DNA from: Halothiobacillus sp.
Lineage (GTDB): Bacteria > Pseudomonadota > Gammaproteobacteria > Halothiobacillales > Halothiobacillaceae
DNA length: 64,000 nucleotides
Direction: 5' to 3'
NCBI GenBank assembly: GCA_020061705.1
Contig: JAGUXT010000062.1
Span: forward strand, 23,198 to 87,197
Both the position numbers and the translations under genes were made by a program. Of the stretch, positions 38,151 through 48,458 are shown piece after piece. Every line of letters starts with the position of its first letter. The stretch's first letter is position 1. The notes below the pieces were generated by a model. The model was not told the DNA's origin. It worked only from the letters and a program-made list of their open reading frames with translations, and made no database searches.

Positions 38151-38576
38151 TTAGCGCGGGCAGATTTCGTTGTCAGCAAAGAAGTACGCGATTTCAGTGG
38201 CCGCGTTTTCAAGGCTGTCAGAGCCATGCACGGCGTTGGCATCAATGCTGTCAGCAAAGTCTGCGCGGATGGTGCCGGGCTCAGCTTTTTTCGGGTCGGT
38301 TGCGCCCATCAATTCGCGGTGAACAGACACTGCATTTTCGCATTCCAGAGCCTGGATCATCACTGGGCCAGAGATCATGAAAGCCACTAATTCACCGAAA
38401 AAGCCGCGATCCTTGTGAACCGCGTAGAAGCCTTCGGCTTGTTCCTTGGTCAAGTGAGTCATTTTGGCTGCAATGATTTTAAGACCAGCGCCTTCAAAGC
38501 GGCTGTAAATTGCGCCAATTACGTTTTTAGCAACGGCATCAGGTTTGATGATGGACAGGGTGCGTTCGAGAGCCAT
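38151..38576 (-). CDS. ndk: Nucleoside diphosphate kinase
   Basis: Transfers gamma-phosphate between nucleotides through a phospho-histidine; 141 residues, typical of the family. Active-site His is in [12 protein letters not shown]. It starts [18 protein letters not shown] with TAGGAG upstream as ribosome site. It lies between iscX and rlmN as in Pseudomonas. A hairpin at 38622-38651 precedes it. Confidence 0.98.
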   Translation of the reverse strand: MALERTLSIIKPDAVAKNVIGAIYSRFEGAGLKIIAAKMTHLTKEQAEGFYAVHKDRGFFGELVAFMISGPVMIQALECENAVSVHRELMGATDPKKAEPGTIRADFADSIDANAVHGSDSLENAATEIAYFFADNEICPR

Positions 38577-38621
38577 GAGTAAAACTCCTAGAGTGGTTTG
38601 GAAAGGGGGGTGAAAAATATG

Positions 38622-38651
38622 AGCCCCGCATTGTATGCGGGTTTGGGGGCT
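38622..38651 (-). terminator. Hairpin between iscX and ndk (possible attenuator/terminator)
   Basis: CCCGCAT-tgt-ATGCGGG (38625-38641) is nested within AGCCCC/GGGGGCT. On the minus strand ATATTTTTC follows after a short gap, not directly. It may partly end isc transcripts before ndk or protect the ndk mRNA. The weak U-tract makes a terminator uncertain. Confidence 0.45.
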
Positions 38652-38690
38652 GGATGAAAGCCGTGAATTAAGCCCAGATGGAACACTCGC

Positions 38691-38891
38691 TTAGCTACGC
38701 TCGTCTATCCACGCCATTTGGATGGCTTCAAGGATTTTTTCGTTGGATTTTTCGGCATCACCGCTAAAGTCCGGTAGTGCAAGAACCCAGGCGTGAAGAT
38801 CGGTAAAGCGTACCCACTGTGGATCAGTATTCGGGTGTGCTTCGTCAAGGGCAATGGCAATATCAAGCGTGTCAGTCCAGTTCATGGTCAA
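38691..38891 (-). CDS. iscX: IscX, Fe-S assembly accessory protein
   Basis: 66 residues (or 64 from the second ATG at 38885), matching the IscX/YfhJ length. Conserved features: NWTDTLDIAIALDE, VRFTDLHAWVLALPDF and SNEKILEAIQMAWIDE. In E. coli IscX binds IscS and iron, which matters because no iscS is present here. It overlaps the fdx stop (ATGA). Confidence 0.95.
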   Translation of the reverse strand: MTMNWTDTLDIAIALDEAHPNTDPQWVRFTDLHAWVLALPDFSGDAEKSNEKILEAIQMAWIDERS

Positions 38892-39226
38892 TGTCCTTCC
38901 GAGGCTAAATTGATGGTGTATTTTGGAATTTCAACCACTAAGTCTTCATCGCCAACCACGGCCTGGCAGGACAGACGGGAGTCGGGATCAAGCCCCCACG
39001 CCTTGTCAAGCATGTCGTCTTCGCATTCTGATGCACCTTCCAGGCTTGCTCCGCCTTCGCGTACCCATACATGGCAAGTGGTGCAGGCGCAGGATTTTTC
39101 GCAGGCGTGTTCAATGTCGATGCCTTGAGCCTGGGCTGCATCAAGAATGGTAATGCCAGGCTGAGCGTCGATGACCATGCCGTCGGGGCAGTAGCGTTCA
39201 TTGGGCAGAAAAATGATGCGTGGCAT
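38888..39226 (-). CDS. fdx: ISC-type [2Fe-2S] ferredoxin
   Basis: Adrenodoxin-like ferredoxin of 112 residues that supplies electrons in iron-sulfur assembly. Cluster ligands: C-x5-C-x2-C in CEKSCACTTC and a fourth Cys in RLSCQAVV. ATG 39226 gives MPRIIFLPNERYCPDG. A longer open frame to 39523 runs through the palindromic element 39292-39543 and is rejected. Confidence 0.97.
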   Translation of the reverse strand: MPRIIFLPNERYCPDGMVIDAQPGITILDAAQAQGIDIEHACEKSCACTTCHVWVREGGASLEGASECEDDMLDKAWGLDPDSRLSCQAVVGDEDLVVEIPKYTINLASEGH

Positions 39227-39291
39227 AGGTTTGGTTTCCTGATTATGGGTGTGCGTCGGTGTGTTTATGATTTTGGTGAAGGTATAAATAT

Positions 39292-39543
39292 AACGAAGGT
39301 TTGTTTGACACTTGCGCCAAAGGCGCGGATTTGGATTTGCTGTCCCCTTTTGATGCCGCCGTGAACTGGCCTGCGGAGGCCGGGTAAAAGCGCCATGGAT
39401 GGCGCATTTAGCCTCGTCACGACATGGATGTCGTGTCGGGGCGACCCGACTGGAGCATGCCAGTTCACGGCGCCCCCAAACGGGGGATGGAAATCCAAAG
39501 CCAATTCCGCGCCAAAGGCGCAAGTGTCAAACAAACCTTCGTT
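39292..39543. repeat. 252-base nested palindromic element between hscA and fdx
   Basis: The 351-base gap 39227-39577 holds no gene. The ends are inverted repeats: AACGAAGGTTTGTTTGACAC begins the left arm at 39292, and its complement ends at 39543. About 27 bases match exactly, then GGCGCGGA and TTGG-like matches follow. A second inner pair, CGCCGTGAACTGGC (39357-39370) and GCCAGTTCACGGCG (39459-39472), is perfect. At the tip are two perfect hairpins, GCGCCAT-gg-ATGGCGC (39390-39405) and CACGACAT-gg-ATGTCGTG (39418-39435), and GCCT/AGGC at 39369. In the isc mRNA it would form a large branched structure. Confidence 0.92.
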
Positions 39544-39577
39544 TTATTAACACCTCAGCATAGTTGTAAACAAACTC

Positions 39578-41473
39578 TCAACGACGCATTTGCGTCACCA
39601 TTTCATCCACGGAATGCCCTGCCAGTGCACGACTCACTGCTTGGTTCATGCGGCGTTGAATAAACGGTAGCGCAGCATTTTCCAGGTGTTCTACCGCCTC
39701 ATGAATGGCTTGAGCCTCTTCGCCCTGGATGGCTTGCGTCAACAATGCACGAGCGGCATTAAGGATGGGGCGGTCAATATCGGTAAGCAATGCTGCGTCG
39801 CTTGTCATGGCACTATCCAGTGCTTCAAGGCTACGTGCTGCTTCAACCCGTGCCTCACGCAGACGGCGTGCCTGAACATCATCGCTTGCATGGTCAAAGG
39901 CATTGCGCAGCATCTGTTCGACGTTTTCCTCGCTCAGGCCATACGAGGGTTTAACCTGAATTTCCGCATGGATGCCGGTGATTTTTTCTTGCGCGCTGAC
40001 GGTGAGCAGTCCATCAGCATCAATTTGAAATGTAACTCTAATGCGTGCTGCACCCGCAACCATCGGCGGAATGCCGCGCAAGGAAAAGCGTGCCAGGCTG
40101 CGGTTGTTTTCCACGCTGTCGCGTTCACCTTGCACCACATGCAGGCTCATGGCGGTCTGCCCATCCTTAAACGTGGTGAAATCCTGCGCACGCGCCACCG
40201 GCAGGGTAGTGTTGCGTGGGATCAGGGTTTCCACCAGTCCACCCATGGTTTCCAGTCCCAGCGAGAGCGGCGTCACGTCCAGCAGCAGCATTTCATCGGC
40301 GGATTTGTTGCCCGCCAGTACATCGGCCTGCAAGGCCGCACCGAGTGCCACCACCTTGTCAGGGTCGATATCCGTCAGCACGTCCCGCCCAAAGAAGGCA
40401 GATACCCGCTCACGCACGCGGGGAACGCGGGTCGCTCCACCGACCATGACCACTTCTTGAATCTCACTTGCCTGAATATCGGCATCCTTGAGGGCCTGCG
40501 CGCAGGCTGCCAGGGAGCGCTCAATGAGTGGGTCAGCCAAGGCATTGAATTCACTACAGGTTAAGCAGCCCGTCCATAGCGTTTCTCCGCGCAGATCAAG
40601 TCGGGCGCACGTTTGCTCCTTGCCGGTCAAGGCTTCCTTGATCGCACATGCCGTGCGGCTCAAATGACGTTGATCACCCGCATTGAGCGGCGTAGCCGGA
40701 CTCATGCCTAAACCTGCACGCTCCATCAACCACAAAGCAATGGCTTGGTCAAAATCATCACCGCCTAGTTGGGTGTCGCCGCCGGTGGCGATCACCTCGA
40801 ACACGCCCTGGCGCAAACGTAGGATAGAGATATCGAAGGTGCCACCGCCAAGGTCATACACCGCAATCAGTCCTTCTGCCTGACGGTCGAGGCCATAGGC
40901 CAGCGCCGCAGCGGTGGGCTCATTGAGCAGCCGCAAGACATGCAAACCTGCAAGACGCGCCGCGTCGCGGGTGGCTTGGCGCTGAGCATCGTCAAAATAG
41001 GCAGGTACGGTAATGACGCTGCCGACCAGGTCGCCCCCTAGGCGGGCTTCGGCGCGTGCTTTTAATGGTTTAAGAATTTCAGCTGAAATTTCCACTGCGC
41101 TCATCCAGCCCCGCGGTGTACTCATGCGTGGCACGGCTGTTTCGGTGGGGTCAAAACGATAGGGCAAGGCGGGTTTCATTTGCTGAACATCGTCCAGGCC
41201 GCGCCCCATCAGGCGCTTGATGGAAATAAAGGTATGCTCGGGATCAGTGGCAGCACGAGTTTTCGCTGTGCTACCCACTTCAATAGTGTCTGCCGAAAAA
41301 TGTACCGCCGAAGGCAACAACAACTCACCCTGGGCATCGGGAATGCATTCTGCTACGCCATTGATAACGCTGGCGACAAGTGAATTGGTGGTGCCAAGAT
41401 CAATGCCCACAGCAAGACGGCGTGCATGCGGCGCAAGGCTTTGTCCAGGTTCAGCGATTTGCATCAAGCTCAT
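39578..41473 (-). CDS. hscA: Fe-S assembly chaperone HscA
   Basis: DnaK-family ATPase dedicated to iron-sulfur cluster transfer from IscU, 631 residues, slightly longer than E. coli HscA. Hsp70 motifs: [46 protein letters not shown] and [11 protein letters not shown]. The substrate-binding domain has [17 protein letters not shown]. It normally works with HscB (present) on IscU (gene not found here). It follows hscB after 78 bases. Confidence 0.97.
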   Translation of the reverse strand: MSLMQIAEPGQSLAPHARRLAVGIDLGTTNSLVASVINGVAECIPDAQGELLLPSAVHFSADTIEVGSTAKTRAATDPEHTFISIKRLMGRGLDDVQQMKPALPYRFDPTETAVPRMSTPRGWMSAVEISAEILKPLKARAEARLGGDLVGSVITVPAYFDDAQRQATRDAARLAGLHVLRLLNEPTAAALAYGLDRQAEGLIAVYDLGGGTFDISILRLRQGVFEVIATGGDTQLGGDDFDQAIALWLMERAGLGMSPATPLNAGDQRHLSRTACAIKEALTGKEQTCARLDLRGETLWTGCLTCSEFNALADPLIERSLAACAQALKDADIQASEIQEVVMVGGATRVPRVRERVSAFFGRDVLTDIDPDKVVALGAALQADVLAGNKSADEMLLLDVTPLSLGLETMGGLVETLIPRNTTLPVARAQDFTTFKDGQTAMSLHVVQGERDSVENNRSLARFSLRGIPPMVAGAARIRVTFQIDADGLLTVSAQEKITGIHAEIQVKPSYGLSEENVEQMLRNAFDHASDDVQARRLREARVEAARSLEALDSAMTSDAALLTDIDRPILNAARALLTQAIQGEEAQAIHEAVEHLENAALPFIQRRMNQAVSRALAGHSVDEMVTQMRR

Positions 41474-41551
41474 GAAAAAGTCTCTGGCTTAAGGTGGCTA
41501 TGGCTTGGTCGATCAATGGCGCAAGATGCCGCTCGGTTCACGGAGTGAGTT

Positions 41552-42037
41552 TTATTCCATCTGCTCAAGGAAGCGTTGTAGAAATTGCAGGCGCTGCAAT
41601 TCGCGTTGGATAGAAGGGGCATCGGCTTGATTTTCAGTTGAATATGTACAGTACAAAGCCTGCCAGCTTTGCGACCATAGTTGTTGAACCTGTTGACGAA
41701 GTTTTTGACGCGCTTGTAGATCGTGTACCTCTTCAAGTGCTTCACGCAACTCCATTTGCTGCATTAGAAAGGCGGCATCGTCCATGCAGCGTGCTTCGTC
41801 AAGCTTTATGCCATGCAATTCAAAATAAAACTGTGCCCGCGACAATGGATTGGCTAGCGTAGCGTAGGCGGCATTGATGTCTGCTGCGCGCTGCACCGCC
41901 AAACGTCGTTCAAGGGCACTGCCATGGCTGAAACGATCGGGGTGGAATTGGGTGCGCAAGAGTTCAAAGCGGCTTTTGAGCTCTGCGTCATCCAAATCCA
42001 ATGTGGGTTCAAAACCCAGGAGTGTAAAGGCATTCAT
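41552..42037 (-). CDS. hscB: Co-chaperone HscB
   Basis: J-domain protein of 161 residues that stimulates HscA and delivers IscU. Start ATG 42037 gives MNAFTLLGFEPTLDLDDA. The HPD motif is in RTQFHPDRF, and the C-terminal three-helix domain (LMQQMELREALEEV) binds IscU in known homologs. A longer frame to 42085 overlaps iscA and is less likely. Confidence 0.95.
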   Translation of the reverse strand: MNAFTLLGFEPTLDLDDAELKSRFELLRTQFHPDRFSHGSALERRLAVQRAADINAAYATLANPLSRAQFYFELHGIKLDEARCMDDAAFLMQQMELREALEEVHDLQARQKLRQQVQQLWSQSWQALYCTYSTENQADAPSIQRELQRLQFLQRFLEQME

Positions 42038-42060
42038 GCTCGGCGAGGGCGTTTGATGAC

Positions 42061-42384
42061 TCACACTGTAAAGCTCTCGCCACAACCACAGGCATCCTTG
42101 ACGTTGGGATTGTTGAACTTCAGCCCAAGGTTCAAGCCTTCACGCACCAAGTCAAGCTCTGAGCCGTCAAGATGCAGTAAGCCTTTAGGATCCGTGACGA
42201 CCTTGACACCATGGCTTTCGAAAACAATGTCGTCGGGCAAAAAATCATCTGCATATTCGAGTACATACGACAAGCCCGAACAGCCTGATGTTTTGACCCC
42301 GACGCGCAAGCCCACACCCTTGCCACGGCGGCTAAGGTAATCTCGGACATAGTCGGCGGCTTTTTCGCTTAGGGTAATGCTCAT
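42061..42384 (-). CDS. iscA: Iron-sulfur assembly protein IscA
   Basis: A-type carrier of 107 residues, the exact E. coli length. It starts [20 protein letters not shown] and has the three conserved cysteines: SGCSG and the C-terminal CGCGESF pair. It starts 10 bases after the iscR stop, where iscS and iscU would normally lie. An upstream frame to 42522 runs inside iscR and is rejected. Confidence 0.97.
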   Translation of the reverse strand: MSITLSEKAADYVRDYLSRRGKGVGLRVGVKTSGCSGLSYVLEYADDFLPDDIVFESHGVKVVTDPKGLLHLDGSELDLVREGLNLGLKFNNPNVKDACGCGESFTV

Positions 42385-42394
42385 GTCGGTCGCC

Positions 42395-42922
42395 TTATTG
42401 CTTGGCGTGAATTGGAATGTGTGTGTGGTCGTGCGTATGCAAAGGCATGTGCCCGTGCGTATGATCTGGTGCGAGCCCGAAGCACACCACCATATCCTGC
42501 CGCTCGGCGACGGCCAATACATCCTGGCGCTGCATCAGGGTTTCCAGGGTGATTTTGGACAGGAAGGCGTGAATCTGATCGGTTAAATCCGTCCATAAAT
42601 CATGCGTCAGGCATTTGCTGCTGTCTTGGCAGTCGCCCTTGCCTTCGCAGCGACGCACATCCAGAGACTCATCAACAGCGACGATGACTTCTGCCACGTT
42701 GATCTGTGAGGCCGGGCGCCCAAGGCTGTAGCCGCCTCCGGGGCCGCGTGTGCTGGAAACCAACTTGCAGCGACGCAGTTGGGCGAATAATTGTTCCAAA
42801 TAGGAGAGCGAAATCCCCTGGCGTTCGGCAATTTCGGCCAGCGTTATAGGACCGTGTCCTTGATGCAGTGCAAGATCGAGAATCGCGGTGACAGCGTAAC
42901 GACCCTTGGTGGTGAGACGCAT
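42395..42922 (-). CDS. iscR: Fe-S cluster-sensing transcription regulator IscR
   Basis: Rrf2-family regulator, 175 residues. Winged helix with [20 protein letters not shown] and [13 protein letters not shown]; cluster cysteines in [19 protein letters not shown]. It normally represses its own operon in the [2Fe-2S] form. The C-terminal tail is unusual: the last 22 residues ([19 protein letters not shown] and three more) hold eight histidines. A promoter with an IscR type 1-like site lies at 43005-43036. Confidence 0.96.
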   Translation of the reverse strand: MRLTTKGRYAVTAILDLALHQGHGPITLAEIAERQGISLSYLEQLFAQLRRCKLVSSTRGPGGGYSLGRPASQINVAEVIVAVDESLDVRRCEGKGDCQDSSKCLTHDLWTDLTDQIHAFLSKITLETLMQRQDVLAVAERQDMVVCFGLAPDHTHGHMPLHTHDHTHIPIHAKQ

Positions 42923-42962
42923 GGAGGCTCCAAAGCAAAAGGTTAAGTGGGACTAAGAACCT

Positions 42963-42996
42963 GTGGGGCTTGCACTTTGAGATGCCTGTGCCCCAC
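42963..42996 (-). other. Hairpin in the iscR leader
   Basis: GTGGGGC (42963-42969) and GCCCCAC (42990-42996) are perfect inverted repeats 20 bases apart. They lie between the predicted iscR promoter and the ATG, so the transcript leader could fold. No function can be assigned. Confidence 0.45.
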
Positions 42997-43004
42997 TGGC
43001 TGCT

Positions 43005-43036
43005 AGGATACAATTCCGAGCCAAAAGGTCAAGTAT
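43005..43036 (-). promoter_or_regulatory. iscR promoter with IscR type 1-like box
   Basis: Read on the minus strand: ATACTTGACCTTTTGGCTCG, then GAATTGTATCCT. The -35 is TTGACC (43032-43027) and the -10 is TATCCT (43010-43005), with a 16-base spacer. ATA-x-TTGAC...CTCGG resembles the type 1 IscR site (ATAx(C/T)(C/T)GAC...GTC...), and it overlaps the -35 as in E. coli. It lies just downstream of cysE, so the isc genes can be driven separately from trmJ-cysE. Confidence 0.65.
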
Positions 43037-43042
43037 TTATCC

Positions 43043-43840
43043 CTATTCCCCGCATGACTTAGCGGGATTGCTTGGCTTGGTGGGCGGGATAATGTCTTCA
43101 TCGACCAGGGCAATCCCATCCAGCGAGGGCATGTCTTGGGTTTCAATCTCGCCACCCAGCAGGCGCACTTGCGAGGAAAGTTGCTCGACCCGTGTATCCA
43201 GAAGCTGAATGTGATCCAACATACAGTTGATGGCGTGCGCGACGGGATCTGGCATGTCTTGCGCCACGCCATAGGCATCGAACCCAAGTTTTTGTGCCAT
43301 TTCGGAGCGTAGTTTGTCGCTGGCGCTGCGTTGTTGCACGCTGCGTCCAGGAATGCCGACCACGGTGTCGCCGGAGGCTACGTCTTTCAGCACCACGGCA
43401 TTGGAGCCGACTCGGCAGGCATCGCCAAGAGTGATGGGACCAAGAATTTTGGCTCCTGCGCCGATAACCACGTTATTTTCCAGCGTTGGGTGGCGTTTGC
43501 CTTCCTTCCAGCTGGTGCCGCCCAGGGTCACACCGTGATAAATGGTACAGTCGTCGCCGATTTCAGCCGTTTCACCGATCACCACGCCCATGCCGTGGTC
43601 GATAAAAAAACGCCTGCCAATCTGTGCGCCCGGGTGAATTTCAATGCCAGTCAGCCAGCGTGCCAGCGAGGAGAACCAGCGCGCCAGCCAGCGTAGGTGG
43701 CGCTGCCAAAGCGCATGGCTTAGGCGGTGCCACCAGATGGCGTGCAGACCGGGATAGGTGGTCAGCACTTCAAAGGCGTTACGCGCCGCCGGGTCGCGGT
43801 CGTATACGCTACGAATATCTTCACGCATCCGATCAAGCAT
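43043..43840 (-). CDS. cysE: Serine O-acetyltransferase
   Basis: First enzyme of cysteine synthesis, making O-acetylserine; 265 residues. Left-handed beta-helix hexapeptides include [20 protein letters not shown] and [13 protein letters not shown]. The catalytic His is in DHGMG. A C-terminal extension ([23 protein letters not shown]) looks like a short coiled coil. It sits between trmJ (8-base overlap) and iscR, as in Pseudomonas, linking cysteine supply to Fe-S assembly. Confidence 0.96.
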   Translation of the reverse strand: MLDRMREDIRSVYDRDPAARNAFEVLTTYPGLHAIWWHRLSHALWQRHLRWLARWFSSLARWLTGIEIHPGAQIGRRFFIDHGMGVVIGETAEIGDDCTIYHGVTLGGTSWKEGKRHPTLENNVVIGAGAKILGPITLGDACRVGSNAVVLKDVASGDTVVGIPGRSVQQRSASDKLRSEMAQKLGFDAYGVAQDMPDPVAHAINCMLDHIQLLDTRVEQLSSQVRLLGGEIETQDMPSLDGIALVDEDIIPPTKPSNPAKSCGE

Positions 43841-44660
43841 CGTGATTGTGTCCTGTGTTGCGGATTTTTCGTTGCACTGCAGTCAACATGCCGCGCAAAA
43901 TATCCACTTCGTTAGGGGTTATTTGCGCACGTTGCAGTAGTGAACGCAATTTTTGCATCATGTGACGCGGGTGTTGCGGGTCGAGAAACTCAAGCTCATG
44001 CAGAGTGGTTTGCCAGTGCTGCAGTAAATTTTCCAGCGCATCATGGGTGGCAGGCGGCGGGCTTTCAAGCGAAGGCAGGGGAGTATCACCCAATAGTGCC
44101 TGGCGCAGTTCGTAACAGGCAATTTGCACCGCCTGTGCCAAATTCAGCGAGCTGTACACAGGATTGGCCGGAATCATCATGTGTGCGTGGCAGCGACCGA
44201 GCTCGACATTGCTCAGTCCGGAATGTTCGCGCCCAAATACCAGAGCGATTTCTGCCTGCGGCAGTTGCGGGTTCATCAGCCAATTGCGGCGTGCATACTC
44301 CGCCATCTGGCGTGTGCTCATCAGTTCGTGCGGCCGATCACGCAGGCGAGCGCTGGCTCCGATCACCCAATGGCAACCCATGAGTGCCGCATCCAGATCA
44401 TCAAATCGCTGCATGTTGTCCATCACGTCCAGCGCATTCGAGGCCATGGAGAAGGCCTCGGCATCAAGCTTGGCCTTGGGTTGAACCAGGATCAGACGCG
44501 ATAAGCCCATGGTCTTCAAGGCGCGTGCGCTGGCGCCGATATTGCCGCCGTGCGTGGTACCGACGAGGACAACGCGCACCCGTTGTAACGCGTATTCAAG
44601 GGCGCTTTCGAGGTTGTTTTCAGGACAGTGCTCGTGCTTTGTGCTAAATTTCGCGGTCAT
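43833..44660 (-). CDS. trmJ: tRNA (cytidine/uridine-2'-O-)-methyltransferase TrmJ
   Basis: SPOUT-family methyltransferase modifying position 32 of tRNAs. From ATG 44660 it has 275 residues. Motifs: [36 protein letters not shown] and the knot segment [13 protein letters not shown]. It is divergent from suhB, 31 bases apart, a conserved arrangement. A longer frame to 44801 overlaps suhB and is rejected. Confidence 0.95.
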   Translation of the reverse strand: MTAKFSTKHEHCPENNLESALEYALQRVRVVLVGTTHGGNIGASARALKTMGLSRLILVQPKAKLDAEAFSMASNALDVMDNMQRFDDLDAALMGCHWVIGASARLRDRPHELMSTRQMAEYARRNWLMNPQLPQAEIALVFGREHSGLSNVELGRCHAHMMIPANPVYSSLNLAQAVQIACYELRQALLGDTPLPSLESPPPATHDALENLLQHWQTTLHELEFLDPQHPRHMMQKLRSLLQRAQITPNEVDILRGMLTAVQRKIRNTGHNHDA

Positions 44661-44691
44661 TTTTGTATCTTTATCATCTCGGATTACTGCT

Positions 44692-45495
44692 ATGCACCCC
44701 ATGCTCACTACGGCTGTGCGCGCCGCTCGCGCAGCCGGTACCGTCATTTCCCGTGCCAGTGTAAGGCTCGATAGCCTGAACATTGAGACCAAACAGCGCA
44801 ATGATTATGTCACTGAAGTTGATCGCCAGGCAGAAGCGGCGATTATCGACATCCTGGCCAAGGCCTATCCGCAGCACGCATTTTTGGGCGAGGAAAGCGG
44901 CCTCAGCGGGCAGGAAGACAGCGAGTATCTGTGGATTATCGACCCGCTGGATGGCACCACCAACTTCCTGCATGGCTTGCCACACTACGCAGTATCGATA
45001 GGGCTGGAGTTTCAGGGGCGCATGGAGCATGGCGTGATTTATGATTCATTCAAGGACGAGCTGTTTACCGCGAGTCGCGGCAGTGGCGCGTTTTTGAATA
45101 ATCAACGTTTGCGGGTTACGGGGCTAAAAACCCTGGATGGTGCATTGCTGGGTACGGGCATTCCCTTCCGCGACGATCAGCCGGTTGAAGAATTTATGGC
45201 CACCTTGCGCGGGATGCTTGGGCCGATTTCGGGTATTCGCCGTGCAGGCTCGGCGGCGCTGGATTTGGCTTATGTGGCTGCCGGGCGTCTGGATGGTTTC
45301 TGGGAGTTTGGCCTGAAGCCTTGGGACATGGCTGCTGGTGTGCTGTTGGTACGTGAAGCGGGCGGCATGGTGGTGGACTTTGATGGTGCCGATCGCTACA
45401 TGCACAACGGCAATCTGGTTGCGGCCAACCCGCGTGTCATGCACGCCATGCTCAACATCATTCAGGCAAGCGTGGCTTCGGTGAAGCGCGACTAG
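44692..45495 (+). CDS. suhB: Inositol-1-monophosphatase SuhB
   Basis: Mg2+-dependent phosphatase of 267 residues that in E. coli also acts in rRNA antitermination. ATG 44692 gives MHPMLTTAVRAARAAG, very close to E. coli SuhB. Metal site: GEESG, DPLDGTTNFLHG and the C-terminal WDMAAGVLLVREAGG. It is divergent from trmJ. The hairpin downstream (45511-45547) is shared with the convergent tRNA-Leu. Confidence 0.96.
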   Translation: MHPMLTTAVRAARAAGTVISRASVRLDSLNIETKQRNDYVTEVDRQAEAAIIDILAKAYPQHAFLGEESGLSGQEDSEYLWIIDPLDGTTNFLHGLPHYAVSIGLEFQGRMEHGVIYDSFKDELFTASRGSGAFLNNQRLRVTGLKTLDGALLGTGIPFRDDQPVEEFMATLRGMLGPISGIRRAGSAALDLAYVAAGRLDGFWEFGLKPWDMAAGVLLVREAGGMVVDFDGADRYMHNGNLVAANPRVMHAMLNIIQASVASVKRD

Positions 45496-45510
45496 GTTGA
45501 ATTTTAGCCA

Positions 45511-45547
45511 TAAAAAAGCAGCTCAGAATGACTTCATGAGCTGCTTT
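45511..45547 (-). terminator. Terminator between suhB and tRNA-Leu(CAA)
   Basis: AAAGCAGCTC (45515-45524) pairs with GAGCTGCTTT (45538-45547). On the minus strand the stem is followed by TTTTTTA, a strong U-tract ending the tRNA-Leu transcript. On the plus strand only TTTC follows, so it may also slow suhB transcription. Confidence 0.8.
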
Positions 45548-45554
45548 CAAGGAT

Positions 45555-45639
45555 TGGTGCCGAGGGAGGGACTCGAACCCTCACGTATTTCTACGGCGGA
45601 TTTTGAATCCGCTGCGTCTACCGATTCCGCCACCACGGC
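45555..45639 (-). tRNA. tRNA-Leu (anticodon CAA)
   Basis: 85 bases with encoded CCA. Acceptor GCCGTGG, anticodon stem-loop GCGGATT-CAA-AATCCGC, class II variable arm (CGTAGAAATACG) and T arm GAGGGTTCGAGTCCCTC are all clear. It stands alone on the minus strand between suhB and queA. Confidence 0.97.
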
Positions 45640-45767
45640 TTAGTCACTAGGGCTTGGCCACTAGAACTTGGTAGGGGCGGCACTATAGGGGAATCGTGGC
45701 GGCTTGCCAAGCAATTTTTCAAATTTATGTCACCGCATGTTCGCGCGGTGGCGCCATGGCCTTTTGT

Positions 45768-47953
<2,186 letters not shown>

Positions 47954-48055
47954 TGTAGATGATTGAATTGGGCAATTCCGCCCCAAAGGTGACGCTGAGT
48001 TTGCCTGTGGCATAATGCCGCCACTTTTTGATCTTGAACCCAAAGGATGTTTTGT

Positions 48056-48406
48056 ATGAACTTTATTTCCGTCGCCATGGCTGAGGCTCCCGCAGCGGCT
48101 GCACCTGCCATGCAGCAGCCTGATCCCCTGATGAGTTTTCTGCCGCTGATCCTGATTTTTGCGGTGATGTATTTTCTGCTGATTCGCCCGCAGGCCAAGC
48201 GTCAGAAAGAGCACAAGAAGCTTATTGATGCGCTGGGCAAGGGCGATGAAGTCCTGACCTCCGGTGGGTTGCTTGGCCGGGTGATTGAGTTGAACGACGC
48301 GTTTCTTACGCTAGAAATTGCCGACGGTGCACAGGTTTTGGTGCAGCGTGTGGCGGTGACCACCGTGCTACCCAAGGGCACGATGCGCGATCTGCGCGGT
48401 TCCTGA
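48056..48406 (+). CDS. yajC: Sec translocon accessory protein YajC
   Basis: Small inner-membrane partner of SecDF, 116 residues. ATG 48056 is preferred over ATG 48047 because AAAGGA at 48042-48047 then has proper spacing. One membrane helix (about residues 27-47: LPLILIFAVMYFLLIRPQ) is followed by a basic stretch and a small cytoplasmic domain (GDEVLTSGGLLGRVIELND). A -10-like CATAAT at 48011 may be its own promoter. Confidence 0.96.
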   Translation: MNFISVAMAEAPAAAAPAMQQPDPLMSFLPLILIFAVMYFLLIRPQAKRQKEHKKLIDALGKGDEVLTSGGLLGRVIELNDAFLTLEIADGAQVLVQRVAVTTVLPKGTMRDLRGS

Positions 48407-48416
48407 TTTTTGACTC

Positions 48417-48442
48417 ACCAACCCGCCCTATGGCGGGTTGGT
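48417..48442 (+). other. Perfect hairpin between yajC and secD
   Basis: ACCAACCCGCC (48417-48427) pairs perfectly with GGCGGGTTGGT (48432-48442) around a CTAT loop. It starts 10 bases after the yajC stop and ends 4 bases before the secD ribosome site (GGGAGAG). Without a U-tract it is not a standard terminator; it may reduce secD expression or stabilise the upstream mRNA. Confidence 0.75.
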
Positions 48443-48458
48443 CGCATGGGAGAGATGC

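Noticed and set aside
39227..39523. Longer ferredoxin frame, or separate protein genes, within the palindromic element
   Set aside because: The frame exists only because the element is GC-rich; it has no ribosome site, and fdx has a canonical start at 39226.
42384..42395. Remnant of iscS or iscU between iscR and iscA
   Set aside because: Only 10 bases separate the genes, with no leftover coding sequence.
43833..44801. Longer TrmJ start overlapping suhB
   Set aside because: The extension reads the complement of suhB; ATG 44660 gives the normal length and leaves a divergent promoter gap.
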